Positions 9,553 to 17,020 are shown, numbered from the stretch's first letter. The stretch is 42,369 nucleotides of DNA from Nitrospirota bacterium (GCA_040757595.1 JBFLWP010000023.1:1-42369), one strand, 5' to 3'. The notes: generated from the sequence alone by a model not told the origin. Made by a program: numbers and translations.

Positions 9553-9560
9553 GATTGAGA
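9540..9560. other. Probable attachment-site junction (attL/attR) within comM
   Basis: On the minus strand, comM homology begins at GTGCTCATGATCGGC (codons VLMIG). Upstream of it the usual GGHN codons are replaced by the last codons of the serine recombinase (SQSCS stop). The crossover therefore lies between about 9546 and 9556. Serine integrases need only a 2-bp core, so the exact core cannot be set without the other junction. Confidence 0.7.
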
Positions 9561-11168
9561 CTCAATTCCATATCCCCTTGCTTTCATCCTCAATAAATCA
9601 ATAATTCCAATCAGTTCGATACTATGATCCTGATGATACCATATCCCAATCTGCGGCGATTTATCCCTGGGGTCTGGGTTCAAAAACAGCAATTTCAGAA
9701 GAGTACGCTTATCAGGGAATGTAAGAGTCTCGCAGGCGCGTTTCTGAAGCGAGGCCATCCACACTGTATTGATTGACTTCACTCGCGCAAGCCGGCGCTG
9801 ATCGGACCAAGCAACAGTCAGCTGCTCTTCTAAGGTCTTCATCTCCGTTTTCAACTTCAATAACTGCGGATGAACTTCTTCATCGATTGCCCCAATCATA
9901 TAGAGGTTGATTAACCGTGCTTTTTCTTTTCTCCGCATTTCAAGAAGCCGTTCGATGCGACGGGGGTCACGAACGCCATCCCCTTGTGCGGCGTCAGTTC
10001 CATGGTTCGCCCGCTGTATCGCCTGATGAAGCACGTCAGGCTGAGAGAGCAACGACGTCACTGCTTTCCAGACGGCTTCCTCGACCCAGTCAGCACGGCA
10101 AGCCGGGACCGGACAGGGAGCCAATCTAGAGATCTTCCGTCGTCTATTCCAGCAAACGTAGTAGCGCTGTTCGTTCGCGTAGCATTCACCTGTCATCCGA
10201 CACCCACAAGAAGCACACCAGAGAATCCCTCCTAACAAATACTCTCGCTTGGTATTGCGGCTCGACAGCGTTTTCCGGCTGTTCAAGGCCAGCTGAGCCG
10301 CCTCAAATGTCTCTTTCGTGACGATCGCTGGAACTTCCACGGTCACCTGCTCGGACAATGGCCGCGGCGCTAAACGGCCGATCGCTCCTCGTCGCCCAAT
10401 GCCAGGATCCTCTCGTTTCCATTTCCATCGAACAAAGGCGCCGGCGTATTTAGAGTCATGCAAGATTCGAACAACGGAAGATTTTGACCACGGCGTCCGT
10501 TGCCCCAATGGGGTCAAATACCCTGCGGCGGTGAGTGCATGAGGAATGATCTCGCAACTCTCCCCATTCAGACACCGCTGAAAAATCTCCCGAACGACCG
10601 CCGCTTCCTCCTCACGGATCTCAAACCGTCCCTCGACAATCTGATAGCCATACGGTCGTCTTCCGCCAATGAACCGACCTTGCCGGACCTTCTCGAGTTT
10701 CCCACGCATGGCCCGGCGCAAAAATTTCCTCTTTTCCAGTGCGCTAAGACGGCTAAAGATATCCGAGATAAACTCGTGGTCTTCGTTAGCAAAATCATAG
10801 ACTTGCGAAGGCGTGATGACATAGATGCAGTGGCGTCGGCAGATGTCCTTGATGATTTCCCAATCGATAGATTTCCGGGCACGGGTCATTCGGTCCAGAT
10901 CAATCACAAAGATGGCGTCGAAGAGGTCTCGCTCGGCATCATCGAGCAACCGCAGCATGCCTGGCCGCTCGTTGATCGTCTCGCCAGAGACCCCATCATC
11001 AACATACGGCTCATCTACTAACTCATAGCCATGCTGTCGCACGATCCCGGGCATGACCGATAATTGAGAGGCGATCGTGTGCCGTTCCCGTTGTTGTTCT
11101 GTGCTCACACGGGCGTAGATAACGGCACGTTTAGGCTTGGCGGCATCCATGACGGAAGTATTGTTCAC
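9543..11168 (-). CDS. Large serine recombinase (site-specific integrase)
   Basis: 541 residues from GTG 11168 (AGGCGGTGA upstream); ATG 11150 is an alternative. Domains in order: resolvase catalytic domain (residues 13-160) with the nucleophile Ser22 in YARVSTEQQ, the recombinase domain (about 190-290: RPYGYQIVEGRFEI..., GYLTPLGQRTPWSKSSVVRILHDSKYAGAF), a zinc ribbon (WCASCGCRMTGEC..., then CWNRRRK...PCPVPAC) and a coiled-coil C-terminal part. This is the architecture of phiC31-like integrases that insert an element at a short attB. Its stop lies exactly at the comM junction, the expected place for an integrase next to its att site. Base composition is visibly less GC-rich than the flanks, consistent with transfer. 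Confidence 0.95.
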   Translation of the reverse strand: MNNTSVMDAAKPKRAVIYARVSTEQQRERHTIASQLSVMPGIVRQHGYELVDEPYVDDGVSGETINERPGMLRLLDDAERDLFDAIFVIDLDRMTRARKSIDWEIIKDICRRHCIYVITPSQVYDFANEDHEFISDIFSRLSALEKRKFLRRAMRGKLEKVRQGRFIGGRRPYGYQIVEGRFEIREEEAAVVREIFQRCLNGESCEIIPHALTAAGYLTPLGQRTPWSKSSVVRILHDSKYAGAFVRWKWKREDPGIGRRGAIGRLAPRPLSEQVTVEVPAIVTKETFEAAQLALNSRKTLSSRNTKREYLLGGILWCASCGCRMTGECYANEQRYYVCWNRRRKISRLAPCPVPACRADWVEEAVWKAVTSLLSQPDVLHQAIQRANHGTDAAQGDGVRDPRRIERLLEMRRKEKARLINLYMIGAIDEEVHPQLLKLKTEMKTLEEQLTVAWSDQRRLARVKSINTVWMASLQKRACETLTFPDKRTLLKLLFLNPDPRDKSPQIGIWYHQDHSIELIGIIDLLRMKARGYGIESQSCS

Positions 11169-11194
11169 AGATCACCGCCTGCCGTCAAGCAAGT

Positions 11195-11809
11195 TTATCG
11201 CAGTTGAGGGTACCGCTGCCGACGCGCTCGGCCAAACCGCTCGGCAAAGAGCCGGTAGAGGACCGCTTGCCGAAGGAGGGGTTGATCCGGCTGAAGGCCC
11301 AGGCTGTGAAAGTCCTGCAAGGCCGCCTGCTCGAATGCCTGCCGTTCCGAGACCGGAAGATGCCGGTACATCGCCAAGAGATCCCGCCGATCCTCCTCCG
11401 TGAGGCTCACCAGCACCGTTTCGATCGAAGGGACGACTTGGCCGCGGTGTGGGGGGGCGGCCCGACGGAGCTCCACCTGATAGGTCGAGGCCTTTCCCGG
11501 GGCGCCCGGATCGAGCACCGTGACTAGTTCTTTGGATTGCAGGAGACGAAAGGCCCGGACCAACGTGCTGTTGGGCATCCCGGTGAGGCGCCGGAGTTGG
11601 GCCATCCCGATCGTGACCTGATTGACACCCCGGCCGACGGTCTCGCGGACCAACTGGAGATACAGGCGCTGGGCCGGGAGCGATAGGTCAGTGAGTCCCC
11701 CGTCCAGCAACCTATGCAGGGCCACGCAATAGGCAAAGGGTGAACCGAACGCAGCCTCCGCACCCTGATCATCGATCTGGCTGTGATCCTCAGATGCCTC
11801 TGATTCCAT
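11195..11809 (-). CDS. Winged-helix DNA-binding protein (replication- or regulator-like)
   Basis: 204 residues from ATG 11809; the frame is open further upstream but that sequence is low in coding character. Residues 45-125 (LSLPAQRLYLQLVRETVGRG...VTIGMAQLRRLTGMPNSTLVRAFRLLQSKELVTVLD) form a winged helix with a typical recognition helix. The C-terminal half is helical and acidic. Similar folds occur in plasmid/phage replication initiators and MarR-type regulators; sequence alone does not decide. It ends 26 bases before the integrase start, so the two are one transcription unit behind the motif at 11911. It may control integrase expression. Confidence 0.65.
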   Translation of the reverse strand: MESEASEDHSQIDDQGAEAAFGSPFAYCVALHRLLDGGLTDLSLPAQRLYLQLVRETVGRGVNQVTIGMAQLRRLTGMPNSTLVRAFRLLQSKELVTVLDPGAPGKASTYQVELRRAAPPHRGQVVPSIETVLVSLTEEDRRDLLAMYRHLPVSERQAFEQAALQDFHSLGLQPDQPLLRQAVLYRLFAERFGRARRQRYPQLR

Positions 11810-11904
11810 AATCAATTCAGCATACTCACAACAGTCCAACTCTTTCTGACAAAACAGAATTCTGCGCCTTCCATGACTCCATGTATCTCGGTTGCGATTC
11901 TCTC

Positions 11905-11920
11905 GATAGTTATTACGACC
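11905..11920 (-). promoter_or_regulatory. Element motif copy a (GGTCGTAATA) ahead of the winged-helix/integrase operon
   Basis: The minus strand reads GGTCGTAATAACTATCGA. The plus-strand core TATTACGACC is shared with six other intergenic sites in the element. The hexamer TAATAA could act as a -10 box; no TTGACA-like -35 lies 16-18 bases upstream. The start of the winged-helix gene is about 100 bases downstream. Confidence 0.55.
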
Positions 11921-12061
11921 GTCCATTGCCATACAGCCGCCCTATGCGGCAATGAAGCGCTGGGCCTGGCCTTCCCCGTAATTCCCCGGCTTGACCTCCG
12001 CCGTCGTTTCGCGTATCCGATGTCTATGCTCCCAATCGTCCGGCCCCAAGCTTCCCCGGCT

Positions 12062-12205
12062 CTTGCCGAACCACTCGTCCAGGCCGTCAAGGACATGCTC
12101 CACCATGCGGATCTCGAGACCACGATGATCTACGCCCATTCGGTCGATCGGGTCACGAACGGCGCGGAGCGCGCGATCACGCAGATCGAAGGCGGTGGTC
12201 GTCCG
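12062..12205 (+). pseudogene. C-terminal remnant of a tyrosine recombinase
   Basis: In the plus frame beginning at 12074 the translation reads LVQAVKDMLHHADLETTMIYAHSVDRV, matching the end of phage-integrase/XerCD-type recombinases (LGH...TTxIYxH with the tyrosine nucleophile). The upstream catalytic domain with the first arginine is absent, so only about 45 codons survive. It is a trace of an earlier, different integrase at this end of the element. Confidence 0.65.
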
Positions 12206-12243
12206 ACTCGCGCACAAGGGCGTCTCACCCGGGAGGTCCTGTC

Positions 12244-12648
12244 ATGCGGCTCGCCACAGGCCGATCGCGTCGTCTCGCTCCGATTCTCCTGCTCCTCGCG
12301 ATGCTCAGCCTCCTGCCTTCAGTGGCCGCTGCGCAAACGGCCGCGACGGCACCACTGCTTCGCTTCCTGTCCGGGTGTCCTCCCACTCTGCCGATCACTC
12401 CGGCTCTGTTCTCAGGGTTGCCGTGTGGGCTCCCGTTCTTGTGGTTTCCGCCAGGATGGCCACCTGGCCAGGAAATGCCAAATGAGCAGGCGTTCTGGGA
12501 TGAAGTGTTCCCGCTGCCAGCCATCCCTGAGGATCCCGACGAGGAGGTGGTGCCGATGTGTGTGGATGTGGACCAGGTGATGTGGTGGAGGAGCGAGGCG
12601 CCGTTCAGCCTGATGTGCCGCGGCGAGCCATCGATTTCATCCCAGTAG
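12244..12648 (+). CDS. Secreted hypothetical protein
   Basis: 134 residues with a clear Sec signal peptide (RRLAPILLLLAMLSLLPSVAAAQ, cleavage after about residue 30). The mature part is rich in proline, tryptophan and acidic residues (PFLWFPPGWPPGQE; EDPDEEVVPMC) with four cysteines. GGGAGG lies 7 bases before the ATG. It is one of very few plus-strand genes inside the element and overlaps the tail of the recombinase relic frame. Function unknown. Confidence 0.6.
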   Translation: MRLATGRSRRLAPILLLLAMLSLLPSVAAAQTAATAPLLRFLSGCPPTLPITPALFSGLPCGLPFLWFPPGWPPGQEMPNEQAFWDEVFPLPAIPEDPDEEVVPMCVDVDQVMWWRSEAPFSLMCRGEPSISSQ

Positions 12649-12682
12649 AGCGTTCACACGACTCTGCGGATCAGCACCTCTC

Positions 12683-12716
12683 ATCCCACGGCTGAAGCCA
12701 TGGGCTTTCTGGCGTG
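12683..12716. repeat. IS200/IS605-type terminal hairpin relic
   Basis: A CCCACGGCT...AGCCATGGG imperfect hairpin (12685-12704) preceded by CTCAT and followed by GCTTTCTGGCG. This arrangement is typical of subterminal hairpins of IS200/IS605 elements. No transposase is adjacent, so it is an orphan end at best. Confidence 0.4.
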
Positions 12717-12764
12717 AATGCTGTAAGAGAACGTTTTCTTTCAGTGCAACACGCGGAGGTCTAG

Positions 12765-13300
12765 TCAGGAAATGTGGATCTTGACAAAACCTCCATCCGA
12801 CTTGTCCGGGCGATCGACTACCGCCCTGTGGAGTTGTAGGACTCTTATCCGAAAGAGGTCCCCGATTTCCTCCTTCAGCTTCGCCAAGCCGCCGGCATCC
12901 TTCCCGACAACCGGACGAAGCTGCTCTTGTGGGTCTCCAATCCTTCTGGAAGCGCGGTGTAGAGCACCACCGGCACAAAGCCGGATCTCTTGATGCTCTC
13001 CAAAATCTGGACGCCGGTCTGTTCACCACCCGGCCGGGCGGTCCCGCGGTAGACGTCGAGGATGACCAAGTCAGCCTTGTGCTCCCTGATGACGTTCAGG
13101 GCCGCGGGCAGATCCGCAATGCCCGAAATGTTCAACTTTCCGGAGGCGAATTCCTCCCCATCGAGGTATTCCACTACCTGGCGCCTGATGTTCTCGTCGT
13201 ACTCGACCACGAGGACGTTCCAGGCGTCCGCACCCGCCGCGCCTTCTTCAGGTATCCCTTTTTCCAAGTCGCTTTCTACTGGCTGCTTCCCATGGCTCAA
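12765..13300 (-). pseudogene. Receiver-domain protein, frameshifted
   Basis: The frame from ATG 13300 encodes a response-regulator receiver (WNVLVVEYDENIRRQVVEYL..., phosphoacceptor region ADLVILDVYRG, then VPVVLYTALPEGL), but ends early at 12875. In the next frame the sequence continues naturally (VGKDAGGLAKLKEEIGDLF...) to TGA at 12765-12767, so one base is missing at about 12914-12918. No output domain is present. The gene lies 32 bases after a lipoprotein gene under motif copy b. Either a true mutation or a sequence error is possible. Confidence 0.7.
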
Positions 13301-13332
13301 GCCAGGAGCTGGCGCTCGCTCCTGTGGTCATC

Positions 13333-13533
13333 TCACTCGCCCAGGCAGGCTCGAATAAAGTCCTGCTTCATCAATGCCCGGCCCCGTTCGACGTCCGTCT
13401 TCGTCGCCTGGTTGTCTTGAATGGAGGCAGGCGGCGCATAGGACTCCCGCCATTGCCGCTCGCAGTCCAGGTAGGCGCAGCCGCTGCCCACAATGCACGC
13501 GGTCATGAGGAAGATGCTGCCGATCGCTTTCAC
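13333..13533 (-). CDS. Small lipoprotein
   Basis: 66 residues from GTG 13533 with GGGGGGA 5 bases upstream. The signal segment MKAIGSIFLMTACIVGSGC ends in a lipobox, so Cys19 is lipidated. The mature region has one more cysteine pair member (CERQW) and a charged C-terminus. It is the first gene behind motif copy b and precedes the broken receiver gene. Family unknown. Confidence 0.65.
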   Translation of the reverse strand: MKAIGSIFLMTACIVGSGCAYLDCERQWRESYAPPASIQDNQATKTDVERGRALMKQDFIRACLGE

Positions 13534-13571
13534 GGATTCCCCCCCTTGGAACGCTGGTCAAGGTGACCATA

Positions 13572-13595
13572 GGCTGTATTTCGGTATTACGGCCA
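13572..13595 (-). promoter_or_regulatory. Element motif copy b ahead of the lipoprotein/receiver operon
   Basis: The minus strand reads CTGGCCGTAATACCGAAATA; TATTAC is at 13585-13590. A TGGTCA/TGACCA hairpin (loop CCT) follows within 25 bases, before the GTG start at 13533. It has the same core as the other element motifs and no convincing -35. Confidence 0.55.
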
Positions 13596-13622
13596 GTCTT
13601 TCAAGTACAGCGTGCTCCTGGC

Positions 13623-13660
13623 AAAAAAAGGCCCCGGAGCGGATCGCTCCAGGGCCTTTT
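13623..13660 (-). terminator. Terminator of the barrel-dnaN operon
   Basis: A 12-bp stem with one mismatch (13630-13641 with 13645-13656, loop GAT). On the minus strand it is followed by a run of seven T. It lies 20 bases after the dnaN stop and just before motif copy b. Confidence 0.85.
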
Positions 13661-13678
13661 CATCGGTATGGGACGCCG

Positions 13679-14854
13679 TTACTTCTTGATGGGCATGATG
13701 ATACAGATCGTGCGATCCTCGTGGCCCGTCAGCACGACCGGGGCCGGCTGATTGACGACTTGCGACCATTCGACCTGTTCGGCGCGCAGGATCTCCAACG
13801 CCTCGAGCAGGAAATGGGGGTTGAGGCAGACGGTATGCGGCTCGCCGTCGTACTCGGCCTGCATGGTTTCTTCGGCCTGGCCGATGTCGCTCTGCGTGCT
13901 GACCGTGAGCGCCCCCTTGGTCAACTGGCAGTCCATGGACGGATAACTGGGGGAAGCCAGGAGCGCGATCCGCTGGACGGCGGCGATCGCCTCCTCCCGA
14001 CCCACCCTCAGGGAATTGGTGTGCGGCTGAGCCGCCGGATTGGCCGGCACGACGGCCTTCCAGTTGGGGTATGGCCCCGGCTGATAGTCCGTTCGGAGAT
14101 GCCAGGACCCCACCGTGAGATCCATCCCGTCCTGCCGGAAGGTCATCGTGGCCCAGGCCGCCGCGTCCCCTTCCGTGCGATCCTTGGAAGCCGCCGCCAG
14201 CATGCCGATGAGGGCCCGGACGGCAATGGCCGGGATGATCGCGGTCCTGGGCGGCAGCGTCCAGGTTCCGAGCGGATCGACCGGCTCCCAGACGGTCACC
14301 AGACGGCACCCATCGGTCCCGACCAGGCGGAGCCGATCCCGCTCCACTTCCACGAGCACTCCCTGCATCATGGGGCGCGTTCTGTCGTGCTGGTTGACGC
14401 ACGAGCTGGCTTGCTCGAGCAGGGTCCCGAGGCGAATGGCCGACAGGATCACCTGGTTCTGAGGGGGTCCCTCCGCCACCGGGGCTTTGGCCGTCACGGA
14501 AGTGCTGGCGGTATACAGCGTCGTCTTGAACGACCCGACTTGCATGGTGACGACGTTGTCCTTCTGCGTCATCGCCAGATCGCCGGACAGCATTCGGACG
14601 GTCTCCCGCAGCTTCCTGGCCGGCATCATGAGAACGGTGCGAGCAGCCGTTTCGCACGGGAGCGTGACACGGATCTCGGTCGCCTGATTGGCGGCCCGCA
14701 GCCGCAGGGAGCCGGGTTCGATCGCCAGTTCCACGACCTCGTCATTCTGGTAATGATCCGCGGTCACCGGCGCGAGCCGATCGAGCGCCTCGGCCAATTG
14801 TCGGGCCGGAATGGTCCACGTGGCCGTGACGGGCAGGGTTGCGCTTTTTGTCAT
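13679..14854 (-). CDS. dnaN: DNA polymerase III beta subunit (sliding clamp) paralogue
   Basis: 391 residues from ATG 14854, where GGAGGA fits; ATG 14866 overlaps the upstream stop. Three clamp domains are visible: N-terminal (ATWTIPARQLAEALDRLAPVT...), middle (QVILSAIRLGTLLEQASSCVNQHDRTRPMMQGVLVEV) and C-terminal (PHTVCLNPHFLLEALEIL...), ending IIMPIKK like the conserved PM(R/K)L tail. The clamp forms a ring dimer that tethers polymerases. It is slightly longer than the usual 366-375 residues and divergent, and lies far from dnaA or gyrB. An element-borne copy suggests the element supplies its own processivity factor, perhaps for replication after excision. Confidence 0.92.
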   Translation of the reverse strand: MTKSATLPVTATWTIPARQLAEALDRLAPVTADHYQNDEVVELAIEPGSLRLRAANQATEIRVTLPCETAARTVLMMPARKLRETVRMLSGDLAMTQKDNVVTMQVGSFKTTLYTASTSVTAKAPVAEGPPQNQVILSAIRLGTLLEQASSCVNQHDRTRPMMQGVLVEVERDRLRLVGTDGCRLVTVWEPVDPLGTWTLPPRTAIIPAIAVRALIGMLAAASKDRTEGDAAAWATMTFRQDGMDLTVGSWHLRTDYQPGPYPNWKAVVPANPAAQPHTNSLRVGREEAIAAVQRIALLASPSYPSMDCQLTKGALTVSTQSDIGQAEETMQAEYDGEPHTVCLNPHFLLEALEILRAEQVEWSQVVNQPAPVVLTGHEDRTICIIMPIKK

Positions 14855-14865
14855 CTGTTCCTCCA

Positions 14866-15798
14866 TTAAAAGGTGGCGGAAGCGCTGAAATAGTACAGCT
14901 GGCTTTGGCGAGCCGCCCCGTTGAATTGGACTTCACTGGACGTGCCGTTGGAGAAGAAGGTCCTGGCGGTGCCGCGGCCGGTCTCCATCCACTGCCAGCG
15001 CCAGCCGAGACTCATCCAGGCGCGATCTTTCAGAAACGACCATGCCAGGGCCGCATCCGTCCCGACTCCCCAGCCGGTGGCCGTATGGGTGAAACTCGGA
15101 TCTTGCCGGAGATCCGATCGGCGGTTCCAGGTCCCTTGGCCGTCGTATCGGAGCCACGGCCACCAGGCCACTTCCCCCGTGAGCGCAAACGCGCTCCGGC
15201 CGAGCGGGAGATACTCTTTCAGTCCGAGCTCGGGCCCGTACCAGCGGGCCCGGTAGGTGCTGTTCAGCCGATCGATGGCGCTGAGAGTCGGGACGTCTTG
15301 GACCCCGTCCACGATGCGATAGGTTTGCTGGCTGAAGATGCCGCCGATCCGGAGCCAGCTCTGGCTCCAGGACTGATTCAGCCACCGATACTCTACGCCG
15401 CCGCGAGCCGCCCAGAGCATGTTGCCGTCGATCTGGCTCATGCTCCTGATTAACAACCCTTGTCTGTTGTTTCCAGCGAAGTCCTCGTCCCGCACGCTGC
15501 CGGATTGCAGGACTCCGCCGTCGAGTTCCAGGTCGAGTCTCCAGTCCTGGTGGCGCCAGGCGCTTTTGACGAATCCGACTACGGTCTCGGTTCGCTGAAA
15601 CGTGAGTTCTGAGAGGATATTCGGCCGTCCTCCCGGGCCGGCGATACTCCACGCCAACCGTTCGGATCCGATCCCGGTCCCGAGCGTGACGTCGATCTCC
15701 GCGAACGCCGGCCCGGGGAGACACAGCAGGCACCCCCACCATCCCAGGATTTCACACGCCAATAGCAGAGTGTTGCACATGCGCATCTTCTTGTTCAT
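14866..15798 (-). CDS. Outer-membrane beta-barrel protein coupled to dnaN
   Basis: 310 residues from ATG 15798 (GGAGAAGCG upstream). Signal peptide residues 1-33 end PGPAFA. The body has amphipathic, aromatic strands (WRLDLELDGGVL, GGVEYRWLNQSW, SWLRIGGIF, AWMSLGWRWQWMETGRG) and ends in SATF, the terminal phenylalanine that the BAM complex recognises. Its stop TAA overlaps the ATG at 14866 (TAATG), so dnaN is translationally tied to it. Barrel fold and outer-membrane location are well supported; the reason for pairing with a clamp is not known. Confidence 0.75.
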   Translation of the reverse strand: MNKKMRMCNTLLLACEILGWWGCLLCLPGPAFAEIDVTLGTGIGSERLAWSIAGPGGRPNILSELTFQRTETVVGFVKSAWRHQDWRLDLELDGGVLQSGSVRDEDFAGNNRQGLLIRSMSQIDGNMLWAARGGVEYRWLNQSWSQSWLRIGGIFSQQTYRIVDGVQDVPTLSAIDRLNSTYRARWYGPELGLKEYLPLGRSAFALTGEVAWWPWLRYDGQGTWNRRSDLRQDPSFTHTATGWGVGTDAALAWSFLKDRAWMSLGWRWQWMETGRGTARTFFSNGTSSEVQFNGAARQSQLYYFSASATF

Positions 15799-15856
15799 CG
15801 CTTCTCCGAATGTCGTGATCGGTGCATTCGCCATCAAGGTGGAACCGGCGGGTGAG

Positions 15857-16285
15857 TCAGCACCGGAGATCCACCAACCGTTGATCGAGATCCGCCGCGT
15901 GGCGAACCATGGTGTGCTTGAGACTCGCGATCGCGCGGTTCATTTCCTCCGGAACCTCCATGAACCGGCCGATCTCTTCCAGAAACGTCCAGAAGGCCCC
16001 GAGCTGACTGCGGTTGCATACCATCGTCAGGTAGTGGGCGGTCTGGAGCAGCCGTTGCGTCTCCAGTTGTCTGTAGACGCCGGGCGTGAGCGGGAACCCG
16101 ATTTCCATCCGCCAGTCTTGGCAGATACCTTCATGTAGGTGTTGGACGGGAACGCGGACACTGAAGCTGATGTGCCGACGATCCTGATCCAGCGGCAACG
16201 TCGTCAGCGTCACGACAATGTCAAAACAGTCATTGAGCTGATTCAACGTCGCCTTGGAGTGGATCGTCCAAAGCATGGGACTCAT
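15857..16285 (-). CDS. Hypothetical protein
   Basis: 142 residues, no signal peptide or membrane segment. An N-terminal beta-rich half (LNDCFDIVVTLTTLPLDQDRRHISFSVRVPVQHLHEG) is followed by a helical half. AAAGGAGG lies 14 bases upstream of the ATG, unusually far, so the true start may differ. It is the second clear gene of the motif c operon, 58 bases ahead of the barrel gene. Family not recognised. Confidence 0.6.
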   Translation of the reverse strand: MSPMLWTIHSKATLNQLNDCFDIVVTLTTLPLDQDRRHISFSVRVPVQHLHEGICQDWRMEIGFPLTPGVYRQLETQRLLQTAHYLTMVCNRSQLGAFWTFLEEIGRFMEVPEEMNRAIASLKHTMVRHAADLDQRLVDLRC

Positions 16286-16327
16286 CTCGAACGTGCAATC
16301 CTCCTTTGAGGTGAAGAGGGGTGACGC

Positions 16328-16606
16328 TTACGCCGCCAACGCATAACGGGCCGGTCCGGTTCGGAGGCAGTGGCGTTGCGCGATCTGCCGAACTTTCTCT
16401 TTCCAGTGCGCTGTGGAAGTCGGCCGACGCGGCCCGATCTCCGCGTAGAGCGCCTGCAGATCCGCCTCGCCGCCCAGCCGCCGAAGGGCGGCTTCGAAGG
16501 CCTGTCGCCAGACCGATCCCGACGCCATCGAGCGGGTGAGGATCTGTCGGTAGGAATCCGGCATGCCCAGAATTTCTGTGAGCTGATCGTAGAGGGCAAA
16601 GCCCAC
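16328..16606 (-). CDS. Small protein with a HARE-HTH-like winged-helix region
   Basis: 92 residues from GTG 16606; a stop lies just upstream in frame, so the start is bracketed. The C-terminal half (AALRRLGGEADLQALYAEIGPRRPTSTAHWKEKVRQIAQRHCLRTGPARYAL) follows the pattern of HARE-HTH/Mrr-N winged helices: a helix pair, a conserved W-K-x-x-I/V-R-x-x-x-Q stretch, then a G-x-Y-x-L end. Such domains read DNA, often in restriction or modification proteins. The fold call is inference. First clear gene after leader c. Confidence 0.55.
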   Translation of the reverse strand: MGFALYDQLTEILGMPDSYRQILTRSMASGSVWRQAFEAALRRLGGEADLQALYAEIGPRRPTSTAHWKEKVRQIAQRHCLRTGPARYALAA

Positions 16607-16621
16607 GAGGGTCCGCTGCCA

Positions 16622-16660
16622 TCAAGGCGGGAGAGCCTCTGTCATCAAACAAGTCGCCAA
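16622..16660 (-). CDS. Possible 12-codon upstream ORF in leader c
   Basis: A strong AAAGGAGG lies 6 bases before TTG 16660, which opens a 12-residue frame (MATCLMTEALPP) ending at TGA 16622. The next gene starts at GTG 16606 without a good ribosome site of its own. That arrangement would suit translational coupling or a leader peptide, but a real downstream start in another frame cannot be excluded. Confidence 0.3.
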   Translation of the reverse strand: MATCLMTEALPP

Positions 16661-16729
16661 CGATTACCTCCTTTGTAATGCAACATGGAAAGAATGGGCG
16701 CGTAACTGCTGATATTTGCAGTGGAAATG

Positions 16730-16826
16730 GCGCGTGTACGGGAGAGCGAAAGACGAGACGCAGCACAATTCGGCACTGGCAGAGCCAGGCCTACCGCAGA
16801 GACACTTCTCCTTGTGTATTACAGCC
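16730..16826 (-). promoter_or_regulatory. Element motif copy c and conserved structured leader
   Basis: The minus strand reads CGGCTGTAATACACAAGG, with TATTAC at 16817-16822. It continues through GCGGTAG, a hairpin (CTGGC-TCT-GCCAG extended by GGC/GCC with one bulged T) and CGAATTG (16766-16773). A second block CGCTCTCCCGTACACGCGC (16730-16748) is shared with leader g. The region lies just downstream of a terminator. Together this is a promoter-like motif followed by a 5' leader of about 150 bases before the first ribosome site. Confidence 0.6.
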
Positions 16827-16855
16827 GAGAACTTGATTGTGAGGGTCCAAAAGGC

Positions 16856-16889
16856 AAAAAGCCTCGGACCCTGCTCGGGTCCGAGGCTT
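16856..16889 (-). terminator. Rho-independent terminator upstream of leader c
   Basis: A perfect 13-bp stem (16859-16871 with 16877-16889), loop TGCTC. On the minus strand it is followed by TTTTTGCC. It ends whatever is transcribed leftward from about 17.2 kb and insulates motif c. Confidence 0.85.
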
Positions 16890-17020
16890 GCTTTCAAGAG
16901 GTTTAGAGTGAATCTGCCTCTTCATTGGCGAGCAGCCGTAGGAATATCGGGCAGCCCCTCTCCCGCGAGTCTCCTGTTCACGAGCTTCGCGAGAAATCTG
17001 GTAGTCGAGTGGCATGATCG
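16890..17020. other. Gap with no confident gene
   Basis: On the minus strand a frame from ATG 17015 runs straight through the terminator, which argues against it. Short alternative frames end at 16903 and 16922. The terminator at 16856 implies that some transcript ends here, so a decayed or very small gene is possible. Confidence 0.3.

Noticed and set aside
12875-13300. Programmed ribosomal frameshift in the receiver gene
   Set aside because: No slippery heptamer, no stimulatory structure; a single-base loss explains it better.
13493-14869. A 458-codon plus-strand frame across dnaN
   Set aside because: Arginine/glycine/histidine-rich shadow of the real clamp gene with no ribosome site.
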